Source: Sphagnum compactum (Eukaryota; Bryophyta; Sphagnopsida; Sphagnales). From it: a DNA stretch of 64,000 nt. A program made the translations under genes and the position numbers. The notes beneath the pieces were generated by a model. The model had not been told where the DNA came from. It saw nothing but the letters and a program-made list of their open reading frames with translations, and searched no databases. The DNA lies in the NCBI GenBank assembly GCA_965153455.1, contig OZ234504.1, forward strand, positions 6,138,001 to 6,202,000, written 5' to 3'. Of the stretch, positions 1-12,780 are shown one piece after another. How positions within the stretch are numbered: position 1 is the stretch's first letter; every line of letters begins with the position of its first letter.

Positions 1-830
1 TGTATGATCATATTCTTATGCACTTTGGTTGTTTTATGACTATTATTACTTATCAAGGTCTTCATTTCATAACAATGATATTCAATACCTTATTGAACAT
101 CTTTTGATGCATCATATCAGTTTTACTATCTATTACCATCAAGGTAATGGGTAAGCCAAATCAACCAACAATATGATTAGTACTTTCACACTAAGTTTGT
201 TAATGAAAAATACATCAACTAGGGTGAACATTTACCTTTTGCTTTATTTTCATATTGAAGAACATACAAGGTGCTTATTGGGCATACATTATTTGAACTA
301 TAACATGGTTGACATATGTTGTCCCACACAAAATATTTGTTATCAACATGAATCCACACACAAGTTGATGTAAACCCTATTCAAGTTTTTACCAATCATT
401 TGATCGAGCTAAAGAAACTACATTAACTATATGCAAGCTATATAGAAAGCACATGCAAACTTAAAAATATTACAACATATGGTCAATGGAATCAATCCTT
501 GTGTTATAAAATCAACATCTAGAAAAACAATTTAAATTTGGAGATAATGTTTGATGGTTTCCAAAGGGGATCAAAGTTTATATTAGTTTTAATTCAAATG
601 TCATTCATTCAAAGATCTTTATTGAATTCAATATTATTCACCAAATAACATTGTGTTGTTGGTCACAATTGATGAATTTGACCTTCACTTATACTTGTCA
701 ACATGAACAAGTTAAAATCTTATCAATACCCAAAACACACAATACCATAAACAATTTTATACCACAAATATTGACCATTTGTATTGTAGTTACCCATTTT
801 TCGGTATTGATTATATTTTTACATGTTTTA
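1..830 (+). pseudogene. Decayed Ty3/gypsy retrotransposon, integrase C-terminal part
   Basis: Broken reading frames on the plus strand look like the end of a Ty3/gypsy integrase. Near 130-160 there is a YYHQGNG-like stretch followed by a serine-threonine-asparagine run, as in the 'YHPQANGQAEStN' part of the catalytic core. Around 640-682 the frame reads PNNIVLLVTIDEFD, which resembles the tail that follows the GPY/F module in plant gypsy elements. Stops and frameshifts interrupt the frame repeatedly, so no protein can be made. The upstream part (reverse transcriptase, RNase H) would lie outside the window. I see no LTR. The family call rests on pattern memory of gypsy integrases. Confidence 0.55.
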
Positions 831-3800
831 TTAATGTTAGTATGTCATAATTGATTGGTCAAGATACTTCATTAATTATGTTCATTTAATTTTAACTATG
901 TAATGATCATAATGACTAACATGTTTGATAATGATGATTTACCCTAAATGACACTTTATTATTAATATTGTTGTCATCATTTATTATTAACCATAACTAT
1001 TACTATTGTTCAAATTATTGATTGAACAATGATCTTGCATTCTTGTTGTGCCCTTTTATTTATTTTTCCATTCTTTCATAAATTTTTTAACTAATCATGA
1101 ACATGAAATCTAAAAGTGTTATCAAAAGATTATAAAAAAAAACAAATAAATGATAATCAAATAAAAATTAAATTTTTGCACATGAACAAGAAACTTAATG
1201 ATTGATATTACATATTTTGTTTTTTATCTTCATAGTTGCCATGGGAAGAAGATTGAATGAGAATTGCAAGTTCTTACTCGACATTTTTAATTGCAACTTG
1301 CTAAATATAATATTAATACCACCAGTATTGACATTTCCAATTTGGAAAACAAAGTTGTTCAATAATTTGTTGCACAAGGAAAAAAATAATTTAGATATTA
1401 TTAAATCCTCAAATTTCAAACAATGCCACCTAATCTTATGGTCCTTATAGTTCAACCTAATGATTTATGCCAACATTAACCAAAGAAGACGGCTTAATGA
1501 CACAATAAAAAAACATGCAAAACCATCCACACCTTTACAAACTCCTAAGGATTGACCCATTGATAACTTCAATTATATGAAGATTCATTAAATTTTCACA
1601 TGGATCACAAAGGGTCCTACAAAATTCACTTGGGCCAAACTGGTTTTGAGGGTCTGTTTGGAATTCATTTGACTTTTCAACGAACCAAATTCATTGATGC
1701 ATCTATCAAAACTTGGGAGGAAATGGAGGATGAATGAATTAAGGCCAAAGTTTGTGATATTCATTGACCAACAATTTTTTTGTGATTTTCCAATTGTGGT
1801 GAGGTGGATCCACTTACTACTATTCAAGAAACTGTTGCACAAGCTTTTAATAACATTATTGTATTGGGCATATATGTCAATAATGAAGATTGAAATGTGA
1901 TCAAGATGAAGGAACCATGCCCTTTCCAATTGTTTCTTATGTTACATGCCACATATAAGCAAGAATGTTAGCCTACATTAGCAACAAGATTACCATCACT
2001 TTTTGCAATTCCAATGCTAATTCAGTTAATGTTGAATCATCTTGACCCAACTTCATGCCAAAATGACAATGAATTACACATCAAAATATGTTATAATTAG
2101 CCAAATGACAAGTATGAAGAAAACACATACATTAAATATGCTTGAAACATTATTGTGAAAATGGTTTTCAATTGATGTCACTTGGAGAAGGTATCAAGAT
2201 CATAACAACAACATTGTGTGGACTTGGTTCATGAAGTACCACTAATTCAATAGAAGTTGTTTTTGACAAGGAATAAAATTTATTCCTATAGACCATGATT
2301 GATAGATGAAAATGAAGAACATATATGATAATAAATTGTGAACATTTTAAAGTTGCCAATGACCATCAATTTCTAAAATTGTTAAAGTGTCACCAAAAGG
2401 ACCACTTGAAGGATTCATTCATAGATTTGATTGCATTAGCTACTCACATAATGTCTCTTGACCTTGTTTAGGAAGAACCTATACAAAAGAAGGTTATAAC
2501 TTGAATTTTTTTGTTCAACCAAGTTCACATGTCATGGAATGGAAACATTGACCTCTTGCAAATCCAATTGACCAATTGTAGATTTGGGTGAAAACACATT
2601 ATAGGAGGCCAACTTGGACAGTTTCATGACATGTGTATAAAGTATACACCTCAAAATTGTATTACATTGTAATTTTGAGTTTCATTTTTTGTGTTTGGGT
2701 TTTACATTTTGATTTTCACAAAGTTAATGTTATCTAATATTATATGAAAATAAAATAAAATGTAAAAGATTAAACTCAAGGAATAATTAGTACATTTATG
2801 GTATATGCATTGTAATAGAACTTGGTTTTTGTTTTAAATTGCACTAGGCTTTTGTTTGAATTAATCAACCAAAAAAAGTTTGAAATGAAAATTTAAAAAA
2901 TGGCCCACCTCATATTTCTTATCGTCTTCCATTTGAAAATAATTGTTTGTCAAAAATCGAATCTATGACATATTCATTGTCATTACCTTGAAAATAACTC
3001 ATTTGTGATTTGATAATTATCAAACTTTTTCAATAATATGGAATCACAATGTTTAATAGATACTACACATTTCATAAATATTAAATATCATTTCAATTTT
3101 TTTTGGAATATGTTTTCATTTTTTTAATATGTTGTGACATACTTTTTTTTTGCACAAATATATTCTAACATCACATCATATGAAATAAAATATTATAATT
3201 TTCTGCATTTGATTTATTTGAGTTTTGACCTACCATAATATGTAAAAAAATTTGAAAATATTTCACAATGATGACATGGTTGAAGTTCAAGCATGGTGGT
3301 GCCCTTGAAATACAATACAATATGACAACGATCTTGGCCCATTTTTATATAACATCCAATAATTATTGGATTTTTTAAAAAAAAATCTCAATATTCTAAT
3401 AGTAGGAACACAATAATACACCATACTTATCATATACTAAATATTATGAAAATCTAAAATTGTTCTTTACAATCCTCTTTGAATTAAACATTCTTTTTTG
3501 AAACCCTTACCATAAATAAGTCCCTTATTATTATAGTATCCACCAATTTTATAGTAGTTACCAATTCAATCACTCCTATTAACATTTAAAAATTTTAGGC
3601 AGATTCCAAGGAAAAAATCTAGTTAACAAGGGTGATAATATTAAAGGCATATTGGGATTGGTTTATTGGTAATTAGTTACATTGACATATAATAGTTAAT
3701 TTGTTATCTACTTGCTATATTGGCCAATACTTCTAAATTTTGAATATACTTGTAAATAAAACTTTGGAACATAATATTTGACATAACAAACATTTCAGGT

Positions 3801-4700
3801 TTTTTTTGGAACTTGTAGAACTTCTCTTCAAATTTTTTTTTTGAATTCAATAGAAATGGAAAAAAAAAAAAAAAAACTTTTTGATTTTATTTTTTGATTT
3901 GATTCAATTCATGTGTAGTAACTCACCTTGATATAGATCTGAAAAGGTATATGTTAGAAGAAATATATGTATTGATTTTAATAAAATTACAAATATGTAG
4001 ATATGAATAAAACCTAGTTCTTACAAAATATGGATACATGTTAAGCTATTGCAAATTTATGTTTTAAATTGGTAAGGAAGTTAATGAAAATCACTTTTCG
4101 AATTTGCTAAGTTGAGGTCTCAAAAAGACATCCCAAGATGAGATGTTGACCTATCAAACATCCCAAATTTGGTCGTCTCTCATCAACACTTGGATTAGAT
4201 GACCCAATTAGGCTTGATGTCAATAATGAAAATACACCTAAATGATGTTGATGATGATGAAAAATGGTAAAGGATTGATGTAAAGATGGGAACATTAGAA
4301 AAAAAAGAAGAAAAAAAGGGCCCATATCTTTTTTTAAGGGACACAAAGGGGTGTCAAAAATAATGTCGAGAATTATAAAGCTGAAAGATGTCTAGGGTGT
4401 ATAGGAAGGGTTAATGTTTTCAATAGGTGAAGATTGAATTTTATGTTATAAAATTAATGAGATTGAAAATGATTTCATGAACAATTTATGTGGTCACCAA
4501 TTATCTAACTTTTAATAATTAATCAATCAAATGTTATTAAATCAATGTCAATATATTATCAAAATTGATTTGTGCTATGGCATCACAAAAGAGAAAAAAT
4601 GAAACTTTAGAAGCACACTATGAAAATAAACCTCCCAAACACACCAAAAAAAAAAACCCCATTGAATCTTCTTCATGTTGAATTGGGTTCCAACACCAAC
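831..4700. other. AT-rich gene-free stretch
   Basis: No exon-like frame, splice pattern or RNA gene stands out. Short open frames at 1202-1450 and 1588-1929 lack family features. The stretch around 1600-1930 has a faint retroelement feel but is not convincing. Homopolymer A and T runs are frequent (for example 3858-3876). It is probably old transposon debris. Confidence 0.5.
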
Positions 4701-5750
4701 TATAACCACCTGTAGGAAATTAATGTCCTATAATAAATACTTGACTAATCTTTTATTTGAAATAATTTAACTTTTAAATATATTAATATTTCAGTCATAT
4801 GTTAGTCGATTGTTTGTTGTTGGTAATGCGAAGTATAATGCAAAGCCCCATGTTTGATTGGAGAGGGAGTTTTTCAAAGTTTGGCAAGCCCATTTCGCTT
4901 TAGGTTTGACAAAGAACTGTAATCTTAGTAGAAGGTTCACTAAGTTACAGTAAAGTTAGATGAAGAAAATCCAAAGTATGCTGGTTTGGCTCAGGAAATT
5001 GGTGTTGGCAATAGCGTGTGTTGCCATGGCTGGTAGTAGAGTAGGCCGAAACCTGCAGAAATGAGTGTAGTAAATATGATCTAACTGCTGCTCAGTGTTT
5101 CTGGATGGCCCATCATCGTAATGGTTCGTCCAGGTGGTTTGCTATTAGTAGTCCCCCACCTATTTGCTGTCCCGGTTTCAGTTTTATGGGCGGGATTGCA
5201 AAAGAGTACGTAACTAAACTTGGATGTGAAAAATATTTTCACAGGATCAGAGAGACTGAGCACCACTGGAGATGCTCTTTTGATGCTCTTATGGAAATAT
5301 GAGACACCTATTCTACAAGAAGAATATCCCAAAGTGTTTGTTTGTCTTCAAGTTGTACTTGCTAAATTTGTCCATAGTTAGACTTGTGATAGCCATTTTT
5401 CAGCCTCTTATAGTGTACGAAACTAACCAACTTGTGCAAGAAAGGCTAACAATGTTTTGTCATTAACTTCTCACGACATGACTCTCATCTCATAGTATGT
5501 TAAATGTTACAAATAAGATTTCTACTATGGAGCAAAAAGCTCCAATTGGCAAGATTATAGTGTTGGATGAGAAGGGCTCATTGTAGTTAGTTATAACTAA
5601 AAATTGTCGCTTAGTAGAAAGTCACAAATGGCAAAAAAAATAAAATGTTCTGGTGGACAAGAAAGGCACCATGATGGTACTAGTTACAAAAATTGTGGTT
5701 AATAAAAAGCTCCAAAATGGCAAGATATGTGTATTTGATAACGGTGCTAG
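4701..5750. other. Intergenic stretch of higher GC, unidentified
   Basis: Between about 4,800 and 5,360 base composition is less AT-rich than the flanks and an 83-codon frame is open on the minus strand (5081-5332). I recognise no gene family. Imperfect copies of an 'aaaagctcca..tggcaag' motif recur near 5530 and 5705. An old repeat is more likely than a gene. Confidence 0.35.
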
Positions 5751-5900
5751 CCCTACCAATTCGGGCTCCCAGAAAGCCTCGGGGTGAGCTCCTAGCTACA
5801 AGCCTTGGGTGAACCAGCACCTACTACACCTGAACCATGGTTTAAAAAAAAACCCCCATAAATTATTTAAATTGCTTCTAAATATTAAAAAAAAATCGGA

Positions 5901-6011
5901 TTCTTACACTAAATCAGGTTCCCTGGGGGATTTGTCCAAATCTAACATTTCTTGAAAATCCCGTTCCTACACTAAATCAGGTTCCCTGGGGGAGTTCAAA
6001 ATCTAACATTT
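5901..6011. repeat. Direct duplication of about 50 bp
   Basis: Two adjacent copies (5901-5950 and 5964-6011) share the sequence ttc.tacactaaatcaggtt followed by ccctgggggа-like bases and end in aatctaacattt. A few substitutions and a small deletion separate them. No coding potential. Confidence 0.75.
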
Positions 6012-6089
6012 ATTGGGTTTTAATATGGCAACTAGGAGGCCTTGGTCAAGCCTGTGCGTCCCTAAATACTCAGCTCCGTGGACCTCACA

Positions 6090-6170
6090 CAGGCCCTTAT
6101 TCGGATAAAGTCCACATCCTCAGGCCCTTATTCCGATAAAGTCCTAAGGGTCTGATTCCGGTAAAGCCCA
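6090..6170. repeat. Tandem repeat of about 31 bp, 2.5 copies
   Basis: Copies start at 6090 and 6121, each beginning caggcccttattc and followed by ggataaagtcc or cgataaagtcc. A third, shortened copy (gattccggtaaagccca) follows. The neighbouring sequence to 6310 is GC-richer than its surroundings and looks like part of a low-copy repeat. Confidence 0.7.
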
Positions 6171-6919
6171 TGGATGAGGGCTTTCCGTGTCAAGCATTGG
6201 GTATGACCGGCCGGAATACAATTTTTAAACAGAGTCTTTACGCTCTGAAGCCCTCTGCTGTAGGCGTCACCCGGATTAGGTCCACTACCCGGGCAGGTAT
6301 CATAGGGCAAAAAAAATATTTGTGAGACATTTCGTAAAATGGAACGCTCATTGTGACAGGCGTTCCATTTGTCAAAATGCCCTACAAACAGCGGAATAAC
6401 AAGTAGCTTTGTAATGTGCTCTCCGATTACACAAGAAAAAGTAGCTCAGCTCTTTTACCTATCGCTGTCGTCGGTGTTGGCTCACCCTGGTCATGGGCAT
6501 AATACATGCCGGAATTAGCAATATGTGGCACATTATTTAATGTTAATTGCAGGGGTACTGCTGGGAGAATTCAAGGGAATGCTGCAGAATTGGCTGATTC
6601 GGCCTTCGAATAATGCCAGGGGAGCTGGAATAGGCCTTCCCCCGCCTTAGACGTAATTAGGAGGGACCCATTGTATTTCGGTCTTACGTGTTGTTAGAAT
6701 TCTCATTGTTGCAAAAAATATTAATTGTGGCTTTCAGTTTACTAAAATACGTGAAGGTGTATATAATGACCATTACGCAACAGGCTTGATTCCAGCAGAA
6801 TTTGGGAGTCGAATTTTAGGATGAGTGAATTGTAAAATCTCTCAAAAATTCCCTAGAAATTGATTTTAGCCAGTTTTTATGGAATATTGGATTATTTTTT
6901 TGAGTTCACTTTATGTATT

Positions 6920-7110
6920 TCCCAAGTACATTTTGCCAAATTGCAAAGTCCACATTTGCCTAATTGTCAAATTCATGCTGCCAGGTTCACATTCACAAGT
7001 TGCCAAGTCCACATTGCCAAATTGCCAAGTCCACTAGGACTCCCCCACCCCACCCCACCCCACCCCACCCCCCCCTTTTCACTTCCTTCTCTCTCTCTCT
7101 CTTTTAATTT
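6920..7110. repeat. Degenerate 'ttgccaagtccaca' repeats, CCCCA run and CT run
   Basis: Several degenerate copies of a roughly 20-bp motif (ttgccaaattgccaagtccac) are followed by a run of CCCCA units and poly-C (about 7045-7076) and then a CT-rich microsatellite. The reverse complement of this order of motifs appears near 8,480-8,832, so this is one arm of a loose inverted arrangement. Confidence 0.65.
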
Positions 7111-7129
7111 TTTCCTGACTTGATGGCTC

Positions 7130-8460
7130 AGTAAAGCTTGAGAGGAGCCTTTTGAAAAATCCACTAAATTATTTTTGAACATATTTGAGAGCAAACTTAA
7201 AGGTTTCAAGTTCGAATTTTCTGTTTTTTATTTTGTATATATATTTTTTAATGAATGATTTGGAATTGAAGCTATCCTAATGGAATGAAAGTCCATCCAA
7301 GAAATATTGAGGAATTTTAGGATGAAATAAAGTTCAACAAAGAAATATCATCTATTATTTATTTCATCGATGGTGTAGTTCGTTCCAATTTGATTTGTTT
7401 GCATTAGAAGTCCAAGTTCCATGGATGAACATTTATATAAGAACATTTGTGAATTATCAATAGATGAATGGGCATTGCAACAAAACATGTTTTTGTACAT
7501 CAAATGATTTCACTAGACATTGAATGAAGTCATTGGTCATAATGAACAAGATCTAATGAGGAAGCGATGAATTCATTGATTTAATGATCAGGGATTAGTG
7601 AATTGTGCTCACATTTTGTAATAATGGGGTGAAATTCTGTTGATGAATTTGTATGGACAAAATTTCTTGAATGAAAAGCTAAACTTTTATGTAATAAAAG
7701 TTGATAAAAAAAAGTCATGGTTGTTAGAAGGGACATTTGTAAGCATCATGGACTTCAGTAATGAGCTCAACATCTTTTTATGTAGTCCATGTCTTTTTTG
7801 TGCTAGGAGGTTTAGCACACACACACAATGAAACCAAAAGTCCAGGCAAGCAAACAGCCCAAAAGAGGTGAGCTACCATAGGAAAGGAACCATTAAGAAC
7901 CAAACCCTTCACGGTCGAATGAAGCATATCAACTAAAGAGAGAGGGAACGTAAACTCGATAGAACTTGAAACCTAGAAGAACACTGCCTTGCAGAACAGC
8001 CCATCTTGATATGGAGGTGGTACACTCTCTGTAATGCCATCAACACTCTCTCTCTATAAAAGGAATACAACACCGAATAAGAAGTTCCGTAAGTTTAGAG
8101 AGCAGCTTGAATTTTGAAAGGCTCCTCCTCTCAAGGTCCAAAGCAGTGTTGTTGGGCAGTTCTTAGAATGAGGGACAGATACTTTCTGGTTATCAACCCG
8201 GGTATAATATATTCACTTACCTGCTAGTTCTCAAAATGTTCAAAGAATCAATTTTGGTGTATAATAATTGCGGTTTTTTTTTTAAATCTTTTTTAGAAGT
8301 CAAAGAACCGGACAAAGAACCGCTGGGTCTTTCATGAAAACCCACCAGTTGTTTGAGGTTTCTGAAAGAACTGTAATGGACGGTTCTTTGATTCTGAATC
8401 TTTTGCAGAATCAGAACTGACAGTTCTTTAAAAAATTCAAAGAACCGACCAACACTGGTC
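7130..8460. other. Gene-free spacer between the two inverted arms
   Basis: Only short frames occur. No splice-bounded exon or recognisable protein domain is visible. Small TC runs lie near 8045. Confidence 0.45.
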
Positions 8461-8479
8461 CAAAGATCCTTAAAGGAGA

Positions 8480-8893
8480 GAGGGAGGGAGAGAGAGAGAG
8501 AGAGAGAAAGAAGGGGCAGGTAGAAATCAGGGGCAACCTGAATTTTTTGGGGCAAAAGTTTTGGCAGAAAAAAATGTGGAAAAATGTAGAACTCATGCAA
8601 GGGGCAGCCCAGAAAAATTGGTGGGCAGCTTGAAGCTCATTTGGGCAATCTGCAATGGCAAAGTGGACTTGGCAAAATTTGGCAATTGTGGATTCGGCAA
8701 TTTGGACAGTTTGACAAAGTGCAAAATGAGACAAGTGGTGAAGTCACCAACTTAGCAAAATAGCCAAAAATAATAAAAATGGCAATCTAGATGTACCAAT
8801 TTGGCAAAAGTGGACTTTGAGGGGGGGGGGGGAATCACACAAAGTGAACGAGGCAAAAAATACCCGAGCACACACACACACACACACACACAA
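8480..8893. repeat. GA run, 'gtggacttggcaa' repeats, poly-G and (AC)n
   Basis: A GA microsatellite near 8480-8510 is followed by degenerate copies of aagtggacttggcaaaattt (8640-8815), a run of 12 G (8821-8832) and an (AC)n tract (about 8870-8893). The core motifs are the reverse complement of those at 6920-7076. Confidence 0.7.
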
Positions 8894-9245
8894 TTCCATA
8901 ACTTTTTTCTTTTGATGATCGCGTGGTAGTCAAGCCCCCCGGCAGCCAATGACGGAACTTGGGTAGATAACCGTGCATGCGGAAAAGATAACCAAAGTAT
9001 TTTGCCGAGACGAAATAATAACGCGATGAAAATCAGTCAAAAAAGCCGGTGACCGGTACTAAAGTTTTTCCGAAAGTTGAAAGGCACCAACAACGACTCG
9101 GAGGGTACAAAACGGGTGGGGCATGTATCCAAAGCAGCACATCAATATTGTCCCGTGTCTTTTGACCCCTCTTTCTTTTGACCCAAAAAGTAATCCCATC
9201 CTTGAAACTCTAGTGTAGTAGTAGTAGTACATGGGGCAGCTTCAT

Positions 9246-9478
9246 AATTAATTAATTAATTAATTAATTTTGAATATTTCATTTCAAGAAATGAATATTT
9301 CTAAAAGATATATTTCATTTTCCTTCACAAATTTTTTTTTTTGTTCTTTAAGAACAGTATTTTTTGAAAATTTTAGCATTTTAAAAAAAAAACAAAAGAA
9401 AATGCCAAAGCCACCCAGGTACTACAGTAGTAGTAGTCTTGGTCAAGAAAGGGTTGCAAAAAGGGGGGGGGGGGGGGG
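9246..9478. repeat. AATT tandem palindrome and 16-base poly-G
   Basis: An (AATT)n run lies near 9246-9270 and a run of 16 consecutive G bases lies at 9463-9478. The open frame running across them is low-complexity and not a convincing gene. Confidence 0.8.
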
Positions 9479-10242
9479 CACTGAAAACTCTTTTCCCTTT
9501 TACAATTGGAATCAGCCACCCAAATCACAAAATAGCTCGGCTTTTTTGATTCGGTCGAAGACGACTGCATCAAGACCAAAAACAAAGTTTGAAGTCCAAT
9601 CGTCAACAACAAGAGTCCGTAACCTACCTTGACATCACCTTGTGTATGACCAAACTCAGGGTTTTGGTGCTGTGTGTGTTTTTCTTACTTTACCGATAAC
9701 TCTAATATATATTTTCGGTCATTCATTTGCATTCAGATTCCTAAAAACCCCTCAACTTCACAATAAAAATGATGATAATAATATATATAATAATTTTTAA
9801 AATTTAATTGAGTCACCCAAAAAAAAAAACACCCCCACAAAACCAAAAGAAACAAATATCACACCCAAAAAAATTGCACAATAAGAGAGCCTTTGATAAA
9901 AGAGCAAACAAACAAACACATACATAAATAAACAAATAAATAAATAAATAAATAAAAATATAGCACGCACACACACCCTTCCCCACCTAGGTGGTTTATT
10001 TTTCTGTTTATGCAAAACAAAAATTTAAAAATTTAAAAATGTTTTAATTTTTTGAAAAAAAAAAGGGTTATAGAAGGTAAAGCTCAAGACACACTTTTGT
10101 GCATTTGTTGATCTTTTTTTTTTGGGTTTTTGGGGGTGCTTTTGATTCTTTGTTGTTCTTTGCTGCTCTTATGAAATGGAAAAAGCAGCAGCAACCGCAT
10201 GTTTTGTCAAACCACTTTCTGTAGAAAGAGAAAAAAGGAAAC

Positions 10243-10260
10243 ACGCGCGCGCGCGCGCAT
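10243..10260. repeat. Alternating CG tract
   Basis: An uninterrupted alternating purine-pyrimidine CG run lies about 570 bp upstream of the BAHD start codon. It is CpG-dense and has potential to adopt Z-DNA. It lies upstream of, or inside, the presumed promoter or leader. Confidence 0.8.
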
Positions 10261-10559
10261 GCACACAGAGAGTTGGTGTTGTGATCGATCATCGCTTGAA
10301 TTGTCTGCTGAGTCTAAATGTGTTGCTAATTGCTGTTACTGTTCTTCAACAATGTTGAATGCTTGCCTTGCTCTAGTTGTTATATATATGTTTGCAATGC
10401 TTCCCAGAATTTATCGATTTTCAGAAGCCACCAACCGCGGTAGATTTGATACAGAGATAATAAGGATTTTCCATCTTTCTTGAGAAGAGAAAAGGATTTT
10501 GCAGATTTGATATAGATAAACATTCTTCTATCTTGAGAGCATAGAATTTTGCAGTGCAG

Positions 10560-10827
10560 TTTCTCTCAAATCTGCAGCAGCAGCAGCAGCATCAGCAGCC
10601 AGCAGATTTGTAATTTGAGACCTTCAGCAGCAGTAGCAGCAAGTGCAGCAGGAGAAGATTTCTAAGTTGAGATCCTTCAGCTTTACCAGAAAGCAGTTGC
10701 AGAAGCAGAAGCTTTAGATTTCTGAGTTGAGATCTTCAGCAGTAGCAGCAGAAGCTTTAGAGTTTCTGAGTTCAGAAGCTTCAGCATTTCATCATCATCA
10801 TCATCAACAACAACAACAAAAAGAAAA
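10560..10827 (+). promoter_or_regulatory. CAG-rich 5' leader of the BAHD gene
   Basis: The 270 bp before the BAHD start codon hold CAG runs (10574-10590 and nearby), three partly repeated 'gatttctgagttgagatcttcagcag' blocks, and CAT and CAA triplet runs just before the ATG. It is purine-rich and free of convincing introns, so I read it as 5' UTR. A TATATATA string near 10381 could be the TATA element, but I cannot confirm the transcription start. Confidence 0.45.
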
Positions 10828-12546
10828 ATGGGTTCTGCCTCAGATCTCAGATTCTTAGCACGCTCAGTGGTGAAGCCGAAGCCAGGAAGCAGAGAGTTCG
10901 AGAAGCTATTACTCACAGGCTTCGATTTCCGTAGCTTGAAGCAGTCCATCTTCCACAAGAGAGTACTATTGTTCGACACCAGCAGCGCCAGCAAAGAAGA
11001 AGAAGAAGATGGATTTGACTTTGAGCTTTGTAGCAAGAAGCTGAAAGAAACCCTAGCAATCACACTCGACAAGTGCTATCCATTTGCAGGTCCGTCTTCC
11101 GTTTCTCTCCTTCTTCTTCTTCTTCTTCTTCTTCCTCTTCCTGTTCTTGTTGCTGTGTATGGAGAGAACAATCTATAGCCTCTTTCTTTCTTTCCCTTGT
11201 TGTTGTTGTTGCGGTCTTCTCCATTTTGGCGGGTTTTTGCAGGTCGGCTGGTGCAAGAAGAGGATGGGACATTGGTGTTTCTCTCCAACGATGCCGGTGT
11301 GGAGTTCATCGATGCTGCATCTCCAGTGTCCATCTCCGAGCTGCTGGGAAACGACAGGTTTCAGTTCGAAGAACGCCTTTGCCCTGACATCCCTTTCGAG
11401 CTAGAGCAACTGGCGAAAGGAGGAGGAGGATCCTCGGCAGCAGCAGCCGTTCCGATCCTTGCGGCTCAGGTCCATTACTCCGTTGTCAATCCCCTTCGTT
11501 TCTCCTTCTTCTTCTTCTTCCTCTTGTCTGGTTGTTTTTGAGAGTCTTCTGACGATTGTTCTTCAACCATCGCGAGCTTTTGTTTCCAGATGACGAGATT
11601 CGATCAAGGAGGGTTTGCAATCGGAGTGACATTCCACCACGGAGCCTCAGACGGGACATCCGTCTTCCAGTTCCTCAAGGTCTGGGCAGAAATCTCGCGA
11701 GGAGACGAAGTTTCCTCCCCGCTTGATTTCAGCTCCCGTGCACAACTCCTAAACTTGACGCCGCACACAACAGACTCTCAACTCTCGACAACCTCCGAGA
11801 TTCCGAAGATGTTCACCACTGCTCCTCTTTTCGGTGCGCCTGAAGTAGAGCTGCCGCAGCAGCCAGAAACGGCGATGAAGATTCTCTTCATCAGTCTGGA
11901 CATCGAGGCAGTGAACAAGCTCAAGCTGAAGGTGCAGGAAGATCAGAAAGAGGGAGTTGCTTCCTTCAGCTCCTATGTCATCATCACTGCACTCATGTGG
12001 CGAGCGAGCATTCGAGCTCGACAGCTACAAGAAGAGGAAGAGACCCGATGCTTCAATGCTGTCAATTGCAGAGGCAGATGCAAAAGGTTACCGGAGAATC
12101 ACTTTGGAAATGCTGCCTTCACTGCCATTGCAGCTGCTCCAGCTGGTCATCTCTTGGGAAATGGAATTTCTTTCGCTGCAAAACTGATTGCAAAATCGAT
12201 CAAGAGTGTGAGTGGTGAGTATCTTCAGTCCATGAGCAATCTGATGGAGCAAGTGAAGCTCCAGAAGTCTGTTTTGTTGGCTGATTTTCGACCTCCACAT
12301 GATGTCTTGGTGGTTGGTAGCAGTCACAATCCCAGTGCTGAATGCGACTTCGGTTGGGGTCAGCCTTTGGCTCTCAAGAGTACATTCATGGAAGCTCCTC
12401 TCAGTGCACTCATTTGGTGCCCCAGACACAGAGTCACTGGTACCTTGGAGCTGATTTACAAAGCAACTCCAGCTGTTGCAGATGCAATGCTCATTGACCC
12501 AGAGCTAACAACATTTGCAAAAGTTGAATCTTCAGAGGTTGTCTAA
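10828..12546 (+). CDS. BAHD-family acyl-CoA-dependent acyltransferase
   Basis: Three exons join in phase: 10828-11089, 11243-11469 and 11590-12546, giving 481 residues, close to the family's usual 430-480. BAHD enzymes are cytosolic and move an acyl group from acyl-CoA to an alcohol or amine of a specialised metabolite or cutin/suberin-type precursor. The catalytic HxxxD motif is intact as HHGASDG (H180, D184), and the structural DFGWG motif is intact at 416-420. A NHFGNAAF stretch matches the region of the 'YFGNC' motif seen in anthocyanin acyltransferase-like clades, but the cysteine is replaced. Both introns are short (153 and 120 bp). Many BAHD genes have one intron or none, so two is slightly unusual. 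The substrate cannot be told from sequence. The start is the first ATG, after a long leader. Confidence 0.9.
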
Positions 12547-12780
12547 AAGCTGCTTCAAGACATTGCAAGATGCAGGCTTACAAAGAACACCCATCATGCA
12601 AGATGCAAGCTTACAAAGAACACCCATCATGCAAGATTCTGAAGAACACCCCTCTAGCAATCTTGTGAAGAACACCATCTTGCACGCTCACAAAAACATC
12701 ATCAGGCACATGGACAAAACCATCATCAGCAAACTTACAGCAGCATCTTGCAAGCTTACAAAAGCATCATGAACATATAG
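12547..12780 (+). repeat. Tandem-repeat 3' flank of the BAHD gene
   Basis: Imperfect copies of a roughly 33-bp unit with 'cttacaaagaacacccatca' and 'gcaagat' follow the BAHD stop codon. An 85-codon frame (12515-12772) is open through them but starts inside the BAHD gene, so it is probably 3' UTR or spacer rather than a gene. Confidence 0.6.

Noticed and set aside
5081-5332. 83-codon minus-strand frame containing a 'RWGTTNSKPPGRT' phrase
   Set aside because: It felt like a phrase seen in repeat-derived predicted proteins, but I cannot verify that and there is no gene structure around it.
12515-12772. 85-codon frame after the BAHD gene
   Set aside because: It starts inside the BAHD gene in another frame and is made of tandem repeats; more likely 3' flank.
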